A stretch of DNA of 64,000 nt from Desulfovibrio subterraneus (GTDB lineage Bacteria > Desulfobacterota > Desulfovibrionia > Desulfovibrionales > Desulfovibrionaceae): contig NZ_BLVO01000012.1 in NCBI RefSeq assembly GCF_013340285.1, positions 124,001-188,000 of the forward strand, read 5' to 3'. The translations under genes and the position numbers were made by a program. Positions 1 to 8,777 of this stretch are shown piece after piece; position 1 is the stretch's first letter, and every line of letters starts with the position of its first letter. The notes beneath the pieces were generated by a model that saw only the letters and a list, made by a program, of their open reading frames with translations, did not search any database and was not told where the DNA came from.

Positions 1-2
1 CC

Positions 3-818
3 TATGCCGCAAGCTCGGAAATGGACCGTGCGCAGCTGTGCGAGCGTTTTGGATGGGATCCTGCCAAGCCCATAGTGGCTGTCATGTCCAACATGCTCAA
101 TGATGGCGTTTTCACCAACCGCTGGTCGGTTTTCCGCGATAATTTCACATGGCTTGATCAGACCGTGCAGGCCATTGCCAAGATTGACTCCGTGAACTGG
201 TTCGTCAAGGCGCACCCTTCGGATCAGAAGAATGCGGTCAAGATAACGGGCAGACAGGTCTACGAAAAATGGGCCGGTTCCTGTCCGCATGTGGCGTTTT
301 ATCCCAACGAGTGGGGCAACCGTTCGCTCCCGCATATCGTGGATGCCGTTCTCACCGCGCACGGCAGCGCCGGAATGGAATATTCGAGCTTCGGCATTCC
401 CTGCATACTGGGGGGCGAATCTCTATATTCCGGTCTCGGCTTCACGCATGAACCTGAAACGCCGGAAGAGTATTTCAGGACGCTGCAAAGCATCCACTCC
501 CTTGGCCGTCTGACCCCGGAGCAGGTGGAGCGTGCAAAGGTGTTCACCTACATCTACATGGTTCTGTCACGGGTGGAATCGCGCATTCTGCCGGACGTGA
601 GTGTGTATGCCGACTACAACGACAATAAATACCTGCATGATGCCGCAGCATTGCTTGAACGGTTTGCTCCCATGGATGAAAAGCTTGCAGCCATGCTGCA
701 TGTTCAGGTTGCCGGAAAAAGACGGCACCTGCTGAACTATGACTATGTGGGGCTGGACGACATGGCAGCAGCCTCATTAGCCTTTAAGAACCCGCACGAG
801 GGGGCAGAATGCCGGTAA
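3..818 (+). CDS. Capsule-type glycosyltransferase, 5' end cut by window edge
   Basis: The reading frame is open to the left edge, so the true start lies outside; the first internal ATG is at 21. The visible part resembles capsular polysaccharide (KpsS/KpsC-like, Capsule_synth) or CDP-glycerol transferase C-termini. Counting from ATG 21 there is an HPSD motif at residues 65-68 and HGSAGMEYSSFGIPCI starting at 114, the usual donor-binding loop in which a conserved Ser/Gly stretch precedes a 'fixed favourite' strand. A GGESLYSGLGF stretch follows, like the Y-x-x-x-G-L segment of these enzymes. It probably transfers a sugar or phospho-sugar to a surface polysaccharide on the cytoplasmic face. It overlaps the next gene by 10 bases, so the two are translationally coupled. 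The exact donor cannot be read from the sequence. Confidence 0.75.
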   Translation, partial: YAASSEMDRAQLCERFGWDPAKPIVAVMSNMLNDGVFTNRWSVFRDNFTWLDQTVQAIAKIDSVNWFVKAHPSDQKNAVKITGRQVYEKWAGSCPHVAFYPNEWGNRSLPHIVDAVLTAHGSAGMEYSSFGIPCILGGESLYSGLGFTHEPETPEEYFRTLQSIHSLGRLTPEQVERAKVFTYIYMVLSRVESRILPDVSVYADYNDNKYLHDAAALLERFAPMDEKLAAMLHVQVAGKRRHLLNYDYVGLDDMAAASLAFKNPHEGAECR

Positions 819-1489
819 ACAGAAGTCATGCGTATGCGAAGGGCAATATTTATGGTCGCCCCAAACCTTCTTTCGTGTCTCGCCTGGCCGGAAAGCTGCT
901 GCGGTACATTGAGAATGCAAGGATAGCCGAAACTTGGGACGCCTTTGATGGCCGCTGTGTCATGGGGAATGATTGTTTTCTCGGGCCGAACGCATGGTGC
1001 ACCAATCTTGGACGCCGCGAAGATATTACCTTGGGCAACAGGGTGTATCTGCGCGGATTGCTGCGTTGTGGCGGAAGAGGCGGACATATAGAGATCGGCG
1101 ATGAAGTGTATATCGGCGATGATACGATTATCAGCTCTGAAAGCAGAGTGACTATCGGGAGCCTCACGCTTATTTCGCACGGCGTGCAAATTTTCGACAC
1201 TATCGGGCATCCTGTCGATCCTGATGAGCGGGCCCGGGATTGGCGGGTGGTCATGGGAACGGATCCCGGCCCCAGACCTGCAGTTTCCTCAGCCCCCATA
1301 GTGATAGGACCGCGTGTCTGGGTCGGGTTCAATTCCACCATAATGCGCGGTGTCACCGTGGGCGAAGGCGCCATTGTTGCGGCCGGTTCCGTCGTGGTAA
1401 ATGATGTGGCTCCCTTTACCATAGTGGCAGGAAATCCTGCAAAAATGGTGAAAGCCATACCTGGAAGGAATGGGGAAGAGCATGAGTAG
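809..1489 (+). CDS. Hexapeptide-repeat acyltransferase (LbH family)
   Basis: The 226-residue product has the isoleucine-patch hexapeptide pattern of left-handed beta-helix O- or N-acetyltransferases: repeated short units such as IGDDTI, IGSLTL, IGPRVW and VGEGAI, with a C-terminal AGSVVVNDVAPFTIVAGNPA block typical of the CoA-binding coil. These enzymes trimerise and acetylate sugars using acetyl-CoA. Setting within a glycan operon suggests that it acetylates a sugar of the surface polysaccharide. The ATG at 809 lies inside the end of the upstream gene, and its stop overlaps the start of the following radical SAM gene, so the three are co-translated. The acceptor is unknown. Confidence 0.85.
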   Translation: MPVNRSHAYAKGNIYGRPKPSFVSRLAGKLLRYIENARIAETWDAFDGRCVMGNDCFLGPNAWCTNLGRREDITLGNRVYLRGLLRCGGRGGHIEIGDEVYIGDDTIISSESRVTIGSLTLISHGVQIFDTIGHPVDPDERARDWRVVMGTDPGPRPAVSSAPIVIGPRVWVGFNSTIMRGVTVGEGAIVAAGSVVVNDVAPFTIVAGNPAKMVKAIPGRNGEEHE

Positions 1490-2498
1490 CCAGTTGAAGA
1501 GAGAATTGAAATGGCCGGAACAGGCCACTCTGGCCATTGAGGTGTGCGGCGTATGCAATCTGCGTTGTCCCATGTGCTCCTATCCGCGTCTGAAGCGCAA
1601 GAAGGGCATGATGGATTTCGGGTTATTCACCAGAATAGCCGAGGATGCTGCGGATAACGGCCACGGAATCGTGTCTCTGCATTTCTTTGGTGAGCCGTTG
1701 CTCTGGCCGCATATTGTGGACGGGGTGGCGCTTCTCTCCAAGTTTGGCATGCACCCCAGACTGAGTACCAACGGAATGCTGCTTACGGGAGACATGGCCC
1801 GTCGTCTGCAGGATGCGGGCATGAAGGAGATCATGGTCACCATCGATACTCTGCGGCCCGAAGCGTACAATATTATCCGTGCGGGTGGAGACTTTGAAAC
1901 CGTCAGAAGAAACATCCACGATGCCATAGCTGCCGCGCCGGATTTGCTTATCCGTCCCCAGATGATGCCCACAAAGCACAACGAAGGGGAAACAGAAGAG
2001 GACTTTTACAACGAGTTCGGCAGGCACAGGAACTTTCAGGTGCAGCCTTGGTTCATTCATCGAATGATCGAGGCGGACAATCTGACCAAGGATCTGTTCC
2101 ACAAGCCGGGAGACGTGGACAAGCGACTCTGCGACAAGCCCTTTGAACGCGTGGATGTGCTGTGGGACGGAACCACCGTACTGTGTTGTCTTGATGCGGA
2201 GGGCGAGCTTGTAACCGGAGACCTGAAGAAGAACTCCATTTCCTACAGCTGGGAAGGCCCCAAGGCCATGCGCCTGCGCAGAAAGATACTTGCGGGCGAA
2301 TGGCATGACCTGCCGGCCTGCCGCGCCTGCATGGCCGACCATGTGGTGACGGATATTGCCCCCACATGCTGGAAGAAATCAGATACGTTGCCACCCTTAC
2401 CGGAGAGCTATCAGCGCGTATATGACCGTATTCTGGAGCTCGGAGAATACGATGACGAAAAGGGATCGTGGACTAACGGCGGAATGAAGGGCTGCTAG
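1482..2498 (+). CDS. Radical SAM/SPASM domain protein
   Basis: The product (338 aa from ATG 1482) carries the radical SAM [4Fe-4S] motif CNLRCPMC at residues 25-32, then FFGEPLL (the GGEP-like SAM-binding element), and a C-terminal SPASM-type cysteine set (CDKPF, VLCCLD, CRACM) for auxiliary clusters. Two starts are possible: ATG 1470 and ATG 1482. I chose 1482 because GGGGA at 1472-1476 is well spaced from it, whereas the purine run before 1470 abuts that ATG. It overlaps the acyltransferase stop by 8 bases. SPASM enzymes modify peptides or small substrates; in polysaccharide loci such proteins are common but mostly uncharacterised. Cytoplasmic. The reaction cannot be deduced here. Confidence 0.85.
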   Translation: MSSQLKRELKWPEQATLAIEVCGVCNLRCPMCSYPRLKRKKGMMDFGLFTRIAEDAADNGHGIVSLHFFGEPLLWPHIVDGVALLSKFGMHPRLSTNGMLLTGDMARRLQDAGMKEIMVTIDTLRPEAYNIIRAGGDFETVRRNIHDAIAAAPDLLIRPQMMPTKHNEGETEEDFYNEFGRHRNFQVQPWFIHRMIEADNLTKDLFHKPGDVDKRLCDKPFERVDVLWDGTTVLCCLDAEGELVTGDLKKNSISYSWEGPKAMRLRRKILAGEWHDLPACRACMADHVVTDIAPTCWKKSDTLPPLPESYQRVYDRILELGEYDDEKGSWTNGGMKGC

Positions 2499-2519
2499 AC
2501 AATACGGAGAGTGATCGAA

Positions 2520-3383
2520 ATGCTTGAACCTCAGATTCTGATACCGGAAAGGCGTGCCGAGGAAATTGCCCTGTATGAGCAGAACGGCAGAAGGCCGTGG
2601 TCGCGCGGCTATCTGGCAAGCCGGTTCGCCTTTGTGGAGCAATCTCTTGCCGATGCGGACACGATGAAACTGTTCGAAAAGGAAGCGCCGTTGCCCGCAG
2701 GGTTCGGGCATGGGTACGATGAACGTGTGGTGGAGTATCCATGGGTGCTGTCGCGTCTTTCTCATGGGCAGGGGCGGCTGCTGGATGCCGGGTCCTGCTT
2801 CAACTATCCCGAGATCATCGGGCGGCCTGAAATAGAGGGGAAGGATTTCACCATCTTCACGCTCGCTCCCGAGGACAATTGCTTCTGGGACAAGAAGATT
2901 TCCTACCATTACGGCGACCTGCGCAATATGCCCTTCCGCGACAACTGGTTCGATGAGGTCATCTCCATTTCCACCCTCGGTCATGTGGGCATGGACAACC
3001 GCCTCTACACCAAGGGGCATGAGGAAGGAAAGGTCGGGCTGGAGGCGGAACAGGCCGTGGGCGAACTTGTGCGCATTCTGCGTCCCGGCGGCAAGCTGCT
3101 TGTTTCCGTGGTCTACGGCGTACATCAGCTCATCGAATGGCGCAGCGGCTCGGTGTTTGCCGAGCAGTTCGACGCAGCCCTGCTGCAGGACCTTGTGCGC
3201 GCCTTCAAGGGCTGCTCATCCGTCAAGGTGTCCATCTACGGATACACGCAGAATGGCTGGAATGTCAGCAGTCTGGAGCAGAGCGCCCATGTGGAATATT
3301 ACAACATCCACGTGGCCGAAGGCTATGATGCGGATAACGCCGCAGCCGCACGGGCCGTGGCCTTTATCGAAGCGGTGAAGTAG
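2520..3383 (+). CDS. SAM-dependent methyltransferase (Methyltransf_11-like)
   Basis: The 287-residue product has a class I methyltransferase core: LLDAGSCFNYP (motif I, D-A-G), DLRNMPFRDNWFDEVISIST (motif of type-11 enzymes in which the D-x-P-F-x-D-x-x-F-D stretch precedes strand 4), and LRPGGKLLVSV (post-motif). A GTG at 2511 is also in frame, but the ribosome-binding site ACGGAGA at 2504-2510 sits directly against it and is correctly spaced (9 bases) from ATG 2520, so I use 2520. It lies 21 bases after the radical SAM gene in the same operon, so it probably methylates a sugar or a lipid-linked intermediate. The catalytic acceptor is unknown. Confidence 0.82.
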   Translation: MLEPQILIPERRAEEIALYEQNGRRPWSRGYLASRFAFVEQSLADADTMKLFEKEAPLPAGFGHGYDERVVEYPWVLSRLSHGQGRLLDAGSCFNYPEIIGRPEIEGKDFTIFTLAPEDNCFWDKKISYHYGDLRNMPFRDNWFDEVISISTLGHVGMDNRLYTKGHEEGKVGLEAEQAVGELVRILRPGGKLLVSVVYGVHQLIEWRSGSVFAEQFDAALLQDLVRAFKGCSSVKVSIYGYTQNGWNVSSLEQSAHVEYYNIHVAEGYDADNAAAARAVAFIEAVK

Positions 3384-3392
3384 CCGGAGTGC

Positions 3393-4763
3393 ATGATGGA
3401 AACGGTGTATGAGCGCATAGTCATGCAGGGGCGTTGTGTCGGGTGCGGCACCTGCGCCGGTGCCTGCATGGCTGCCACCGGAACCGGAGCGCTGCGCATG
3501 GCATGGCATGACTCCGGCATTCCCGCTCCCGTGCTGAACGCGGATGTCTGCGTGCAGTGCGGTACCTGCCTTTCCGTCTGCCCGCTCTGCGAAGGGAACG
3601 ACGATACCACCACTGTGGGCCGCAGCCTTTTCTCTTTGTCAGAAAAAGAGTGCGCTCCTGTCGAGGACGACCTGCTGGGCTGCTACCGTTCGCTCCATGC
3701 CGGATATTCACTGGTTCACAAGCACAGGGAAAACGGCGCAGGCGGCGGCCTGACCACGTGGTTTCTGGAAGAATTGCTGGCACAGGGCCTTGTCGACCGT
3801 GTGGCCTGTGTGGTGCCCGCCAAGGGGCCGGACACCTTTTTCCGTTTTGCGCTGCTCGATTCGGCGCAGGCAGTGCGGGCGGCTTCGCGGTCCGCATACT
3901 ATCCCGTGCACGCCGCAGACATGCTGGCGGAAATGGCTGCGCATGAGGCCCGCTACGCGCTGGTGGGGCTTCCCTGCGTCATTCGCGGGTTCCGGCTGGC
4001 CGCCCAGCACATTCCTGCACTTGCATCACGGCTTGTCATGACTGTGGGGCTCACCTGCGGTCAGGCACGCAGCCGGTATTTTGCGGAATACCTGTGTCTT
4101 CGCTGCGGGCTGGATGCCGGAGCGGTGGACAGGGTGCGCTTCCGTATCAAGGATGCGCAGCGGCATCAGCTGGATCACCGTTTCGAATGCCGTTCGGGTG
4201 CGGGCAAAGGGGCGCGGCAGGGCCAGATTTATCAGACGGAAGGCATGGGCTGGTTGTGGGGGCATGATTGCTTCAAGGTGGCAGGATGTAATTTCTGCGA
4301 CGACATTACCTCGGAACTGGCCGACGTGAGCTTTGCGGATGCGGTGGAAGAACCCCATTGCCACGGCAACGGCGGAGCGAATTTCGTGATGGTGCGGTCT
4401 GAGGCGGCAGGGCGGTTGCTGGCTGCGGGCCGTGATCGCGGCGATATTTTTCTTGAGGATGTGACGGCGGAGCCCGTGCGTAAACGCATGGAAGGGGTTG
4501 AGCTCATCAAGCGGCACGACCTGCGGCACAGGCTGCACCTCATGCGTGAGGCGGGCATGGAACCGCCAGTGCTGCGCCAGCAGCCGCAGCGGCGGGACGA
4601 TGCTGAAAAGAACGAGTGGATGGAGCTGCGCGACTGTCTGCGGCAGGCCACCACCTCAGTCTATGCCGCCCACAGGCATGCTCCCGATGCAGGCGCGCGT
4701 GTAGAAGAGGCCATTCAGGACGTGCTTGCACGCAGGAAACAGAAGGACACAAGGAAGGCATAA
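3393..4763 (+). CDS. FrhB/FdhB-like iron-sulfur flavoprotein
   Basis: This 456-residue protein belongs to the coenzyme F420 hydrogenase/dehydrogenase beta-subunit family. Two ferredoxin-type clusters are visible at the N-terminus (Cys 15, 18, 21, 25 and Cys 53, 56, 59, 63/66), followed by the FrhB N- and C-terminal domains, including the GAGGGLTTW stretch and the late HDCFKVAGCNFCDD motif. Homologues in archaea oxidise F420H2; versions encoded inside bacterial polysaccharide loci have no proven substrate and may reduce a sugar or carry electrons for a partner. The next gene is a polysaccharide pyruvyl transferase, a pairing I recognise from many such loci. ATG 3393 follows a CCGGAG sequence. 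The role in glycan synthesis is inferred. Confidence 0.85.
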   Translation: MMETVYERIVMQGRCVGCGTCAGACMAATGTGALRMAWHDSGIPAPVLNADVCVQCGTCLSVCPLCEGNDDTTTVGRSLFSLSEKECAPVEDDLLGCYRSLHAGYSLVHKHRENGAGGGLTTWFLEELLAQGLVDRVACVVPAKGPDTFFRFALLDSAQAVRAASRSAYYPVHAADMLAEMAAHEARYALVGLPCVIRGFRLAAQHIPALASRLVMTVGLTCGQARSRYFAEYLCLRCGLDAGAVDRVRFRIKDAQRHQLDHRFECRSGAGKGARQGQIYQTEGMGWLWGHDCFKVAGCNFCDDITSELADVSFADAVEEPHCHGNGGANFVMVRSEAAGRLLAAGRDRGDIFLEDVTAEPVRKRMEGVELIKRHDLRHRLHLMREAGMEPPVLRQQPQRRDDAEKNEWMELRDCLRQATTSVYAAHRHAPDAGARVEEAIQDVLARRKQKDTRKA

Positions 4764-4764
4764 C

Positions 4765-5805
4765 ATGACCACGGGTATTCTGACGTTCCACGACGGTATT
4801 AATTACGGTGCCTTCTGTCAGGTGTATTCGCTTTATTCCTATCTGCGGTCGCAGGGGCTTGATGTGCAGGTGCTCAACTACAAGAATCCCGGATTCGAGG
4901 AACGCGAGCGCCAGTGCTTCATACTGCCCGGCAATGCCGAACTCACTGCCCGCAATATGCGCAAGATGGCCCTTTTTGAAGAGGCGCATTCCCTGCTGAA
5001 CATGACACCGCGCCTGCGCTCGCAGGAAGACCTTGCCCGCCATGCCTTTGATGCGGTGGTGGTGGGTAGCGATGAGGTCTGGAATTTTTCCACGGAGCTT
5101 ATCGGGTTTGACCCTGTCTATTTTTCGCACGGCGTGCAGGCAGAAAGGCTTGTTTCCTACGCCCCCAGCTTCGGCACGGTGAACGCGGGTGATGCCATTC
5201 CCGATGCAGTCTGTGAAGGAATCAGGCGTTTTTCGTCCATCTCGGTGCGGGATGCCAATGCCTCGCGCGTGGTGCAGGGCATTACCGGCACGGCGGCTCC
5301 CATTGTGCTTGATCCCACCTTTCTCACCGACCTTTCCGCACAGGCAGTGCTGCCGGAGGAAAAGGACTACATTCTCGTGTACGGGTTCTTCACGCCGCCC
5401 ATGGTCGAGAGCATCCGCGCCTATGCCCGCAAGACAGGCAAGAAGACCGTCGCGCTGGGCTATTACCGCGAGTGGTGCGATGTGAACCGCGACATCATTA
5501 CGCCTTTCGAGTGGCTGGGGTATTTCATGCAGAGCGACTGCGTGGTCACCACCATGTTCCACGGCATGATCTACTCCATTCTGAACCGCAAGCCCTTCTG
5601 CATGTTCATGACGGATTACCGGCGCAACAAGGTGGGTACGCTGCTGGATGATGCGGGCCTTGCCCATGCCATAGCCGGTGAGCACGATGACCCTGCTGCC
5701 GTGCTGAGCGGGCACTTCGACTATGCCGCAGCGTATGCGAGCATAGACGCCAAGCGGGCGTTTTCCCGACAATATCTTGCGCAGGCTCTCGGGCTGCCGT
5801 TGTAA
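4765..5805 (+). CDS. Polysaccharide pyruvyl transferase family protein
   Basis: The product (346 aa from ATG 4765) shows the pyruvyl transferase (CsaB/WcaK-type, PS_pyruv_trans) pattern: N-terminal NYGAFCQVYSLYSYL, central VVVGSDEVWNF, LDPTFL, and the late MFHGMIYSILNRKPF loop. Members transfer a pyruvyl ketal from PEP to a sugar of a surface polymer. A further ATG at 4726 is in frame but lies within the upstream gene; ATG 4765 has AAGGAAGG at 4751-4758 six bases before it and is the better start. It sits one base after the FrhB-like gene stop, which ties the two functionally. A different transferase activity within this fold cannot be excluded. Confidence 0.87.
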   Translation: MTTGILTFHDGINYGAFCQVYSLYSYLRSQGLDVQVLNYKNPGFEERERQCFILPGNAELTARNMRKMALFEEAHSLLNMTPRLRSQEDLARHAFDAVVVGSDEVWNFSTELIGFDPVYFSHGVQAERLVSYAPSFGTVNAGDAIPDAVCEGIRRFSSISVRDANASRVVQGITGTAAPIVLDPTFLTDLSAQAVLPEEKDYILVYGFFTPPMVESIRAYARKTGKKTVALGYYREWCDVNRDIITPFEWLGYFMQSDCVVTTMFHGMIYSILNRKPFCMFMTDYRRNKVGTLLDDAGLAHAIAGEHDDPAAVLSGHFDYAAAYASIDAKRAFSRQYLAQALGLPL

Positions 5806-5817
5806 TCGGATACGGAT

Positions 5818-7734
5818 ATGCAGCTTGTCATAGAAGGATTCATCTATCAGGTGCAGGCCAAGGGCGGCATCTCGCGGATTTTCAACGAAACCCTGCCCCG
5901 CATGTGCGGGATGGACAATAATCTGCGGGTTACCATGCTGACCGACGGCACAAGCATGCAGCCGCTTCCGAGGCACCCGTTCATCTCGTACCAGCACGGG
6001 GAGTGCGATCCGCGCCTGCGTCAGTCGCGCAGCGCCATATGGCACAGCACCTATTTCACTCCGCCCCGCGAGTGGGCTGGCCCCAAAGTGGTGTCGCTCT
6101 ACGACATGGTTCCCGAACGGTTCAGCAACTTCTTCTGCGACCCGTGGGATGATGCCCTGCGCGAGCGCCGCAAAAATGCCATTCTCGATGCGGACAAGGT
6201 TATAGCCATTTCGGAAAACACGCGGCAGGACGTGCTGGATATTCTGGATGTCGACCCGGCCAAAGTCTGCGTGGTGCACCTGAGCTACAACCCCCTTTTC
6301 CGTCCGCTTGCGTCTGATGCAATCGCTGGTGTTGGGGGGGGCAGGCCCTTCTTCCTGTATGTGGGCGACCGTAACCACTACAAGAATTTCGACGGTCTGC
6401 TCAAGGGCTTTGCCCGCTGGAAGCAGAATGCGGAAGCGGATCTGTATGTGGTGGGCAAGCCGCTGTCTGAAAAGGAGACGCAGCTTGTGGCCTCGTTCGG
6501 CCTGCAGGACAGAGTGCAGGCCAAGGGCATGGTTTCGGACGAGGAGTTGTGCGTCTACTACAACACCGCTGCCGGTTTTGTGTATCCGTCATACGGTGAA
6601 GGCTTCGGCATTCCTCTGTTGGAAGCCATGGCTTGCGGGTGCCCCGTGATTGCCTCGGATATTCCCTCGTCCCGCGAAGTGGCGGGCGATGTGCCATATC
6701 TATTTGATCCGTCTCAACCCGATGAACTGGCTGCCATATTCCCTGCGATACTTAATGACGGGCGCGGTTCGGAGCGAACCCGCAAAGGCCTTGAGGCAGT
6801 CACCGCGTTTTCGTGGGAAAAGACCGCAGCGCAAACGCTGGGTGTTTATCGTGATCTGCTTGCGGACATGGGCCGCTACGACTGCTGCGCGTTTCCTGCC
6901 GGTCACTACTACAGTCCGGTTCCCGACCTTGAGGACATTGCGCGGCGGCAGGACACTGTGTTCACTGCGCCTGATGCAGACGCCATCGTCGATGTAGACC
7001 TGCGCACCGACGCCCAGCTCGCCCTCTGGGATACCATGCTGGAATATCGTGACGAGTTCCCCTTCGCAGAGGAGGCGGGCAGTCTGCGCTACGGGCTTTC
7101 CAACGGCTTCTTCGGTCACGGCGACGCATGGTCGCTGTACGGCATGCTCCGCACATTCCGCCCGCGCCGGCTTGTCGAGGTGGGGTCGGGCCATTCTTCA
7201 GCCGCCATTCTGGACATTAACGACAGGTTCCTCGGCGGCAGCCTGCACATGACCTTTATTGACCCGCATCCCGAGCGGCTCGATTCCCTGCTGCGGAAGG
7301 AAGACGGACAGCAGGCCGAGGTGCTGCGCCAGCCCGTGCAGCAGGTGGATATGGATGTGTTCCGCGCACTGCAGCCGGGAGACGTGCTATTTGTGGATTC
7401 CAGCCACGTCAGCAAGGTGGGGAGCGATCTGAACCATCTGCTCTTCAATGTCCTGCCCGTGCTGGCCTCCGGTGTGATCGTGCATTTTCACGACATCTTT
7501 TATCCCTTCGAATATCCCCGTTCATGGGTCATGGGCGGCAGGTTCTGGAACGAGTGCTATATGCTGCGGGCCTTCCTGCAGGATAACGGGCGGTATGAAA
7601 TCATGTTGTTCAACAGCTACCTCGCGCAGGCGTTCACGGAACGGGTCACGCGCGATGTACCCATATTCACGCGGCGTGATGCCGCGAATCCGTGGGTAGA
7701 GGGATGCAGCAGCGTATGGTTGAGAAAGCGATGA
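5818..7734 (+). CDS. Fusion: GT4 glycosyltransferase + SAM methyltransferase
   Basis: This 638-residue protein is bifunctional. Residues about 1-355 are a GT-B glycosyltransferase of family 4, with the C-terminal donor-binding signature SYGEGFGIPLLEAMACGCPV and the earlier FLYVGDRNHYKNFDGL segment. Residues about 400-635 form a class I methyltransferase of the Methyltransf_24 type, with RLVEVGSGHSSAAIL as the SAM-binding motif and VLFVDSSH plus HFHDIF as later motifs. Ordinary GT4 proteins are about 350-400 residues, so this is a real fusion and not a misread stop. It would add and methylate a sugar, perhaps as chain capping; that is inference. It overlaps the next start by ATGA. Confidence 0.88.
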   Translation: MQLVIEGFIYQVQAKGGISRIFNETLPRMCGMDNNLRVTMLTDGTSMQPLPRHPFISYQHGECDPRLRQSRSAIWHSTYFTPPREWAGPKVVSLYDMVPERFSNFFCDPWDDALRERRKNAILDADKVIAISENTRQDVLDILDVDPAKVCVVHLSYNPLFRPLASDAIAGVGGGRPFFLYVGDRNHYKNFDGLLKGFARWKQNAEADLYVVGKPLSEKETQLVASFGLQDRVQAKGMVSDEELCVYYNTAAGFVYPSYGEGFGIPLLEAMACGCPVIASDIPSSREVAGDVPYLFDPSQPDELAAIFPAILNDGRGSERTRKGLEAVTAFSWEKTAAQTLGVYRDLLADMGRYDCCAFPAGHYYSPVPDLEDIARRQDTVFTAPDADAIVDVDLRTDAQLALWDTMLEYRDEFPFAEEAGSLRYGLSNGFFGHGDAWSLYGMLRTFRPRRLVEVGSGHSSAAILDINDRFLGGSLHMTFIDPHPERLDSLLRKEDGQQAEVLRQPVQQVDMDVFRALQPGDVLFVDSSHVSKVGSDLNHLLFNVLPVLASGVIVHFHDIFYPFEYPRSWVMGGRFWNECYMLRAFLQDNGRYEIMLFNSYLAQAFTERVTRDVPIFTRRDAANPWVEGCSSVWLRKR

Positions 7735-8777
7735 GCGATATTTCCGATACGACAAAGGGCACGAGGCCCGATGCGGCCAACGGCACGACGCCCGCTACGA
7801 CAAATGGCATGGTAACTGCCATGACACCAGACAGAGCCATGGTGAACGTGACAGGGCGGTGCAATTCGCGCTGTTCCTATTGCATGGCGTGGCGTGAAGA
7901 CAGAACGGCAGGCGAACCCACCCTTGAGGAACTGCTGCATATTGTGGAACACGCGGCAAAGCTGGGATGCAAGGCGGTGGGCTTTTCCGGTGGCGAGCCG
8001 CTGCTGCGCGGCGACCTTGAGGATATTATCCGCCATGTGAAAAGCCTTGGCATGTATCCTGCGCTGGTTACCAACGGTGTGCTGCTGACGGAAAAGCGCG
8101 TGCGCAGCCTTGCGGCAGCGGGTATAGGCAGCCTGAGCATGTCGCTTGATACGCTGGATGCCGACCTGTATCAGGCCATACGGGGCATTCCGCTGAAGCA
8201 GCCCATGGAGCATCTGCTGGCTGCGGCGGCGCTTAAGCTCATGCCCATGGGCATCTCTGTCACCGTATCCGCCCGCAACGTGCATTCGCTGGATTCGCTT
8301 GTGGAGTTCGCCGGTATGCACGGCCTGCTGGTATCTTTCCAGCTGTATGCGGACGATGTGCATCTGGCCAATGCCGACGCATCGCAGATGCCGGAATGGC
8401 AGTCTCTGGAAGCGGCGGCAGAACGGCTGATAACGCTGAAGGAACAGGGCGCTCCGGTGACCAATTCGCCGGAATACCTGCGCAGCATGGCCGCTTTTGT
8501 GCGCGAAGGCGCGTGGCTGGGGCTTGGGCGGTGCCTTGGTCCGCAGCGTGAAATCTGCATTGACGAGGCGCTGAATCTTGTGACCTGCTGGGGAATGGAC
8601 AGAAAAATAGGCTCGTTGCGTGATGCCGACCTGACCACCCTGTGGCGTTCCGAAGAATTTGCCAAGGCGCGCAGGGAGCTTGCCGGATGCAGGCGCTGCC
8701 TGCTTTCCTGCCATTTCGAAAATTCGCTGCGTCTGCTTGCGATGGAAGAAGCAGCAACGGCAGGAGACAAAGCATGA
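7731..8777 (+). CDS. Radical SAM/SPASM domain protein
   Basis: The product (348 aa) carries CNSRCSYC at residues 44-51 as the radical SAM motif, GFSGGEPLLR as the SAM-binding GGEP element, and a Cys-rich tail (RCLGPQREIC, VTCWGM, CRRCLLSC) consistent with SPASM-type auxiliary clusters. It starts at ATG 7731, overlapping the preceding fusion gene as ATGA, and its own stop overlaps the next gene the same way. The first 35 residues are rich in Thr, Asn and Ala and look disordered; a later start near ATG 7809 is possible. It is the second radical SAM enzyme of the operon. The substrate is unknown. Confidence 0.85.
   Translation: MSDISDTTKGTRPDAANGTTPATTNGMVTAMTPDRAMVNVTGRCNSRCSYCMAWREDRTAGEPTLEELLHIVEHAAKLGCKAVGFSGGEPLLRGDLEDIIRHVKSLGMYPALVTNGVLLTEKRVRSLAAAGIGSLSMSLDTLDADLYQAIRGIPLKQPMEHLLAAAALKLMPMGISVTVSARNVHSLDSLVEFAGMHGLLVSFQLYADDVHLANADASQMPEWQSLEAAAERLITLKEQGAPVTNSPEYLRSMAAFVREGAWLGLGRCLGPQREICIDEALNLVTCWGMDRKIGSLRDADLTTLWRSEEFAKARRELAGCRRCLLSCHFENSLRLLAMEEAATAGDKA

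Noticed and set aside
4540-6378. A 612-codon minus-strand open frame
   Set aside because: It lies antisense to three well-supported genes (FrhB-like, pyruvyl transferase, glycosyltransferase fusion), has no recognisable motifs and no ribosome site; long antisense frames are common in GC-rich DNA.
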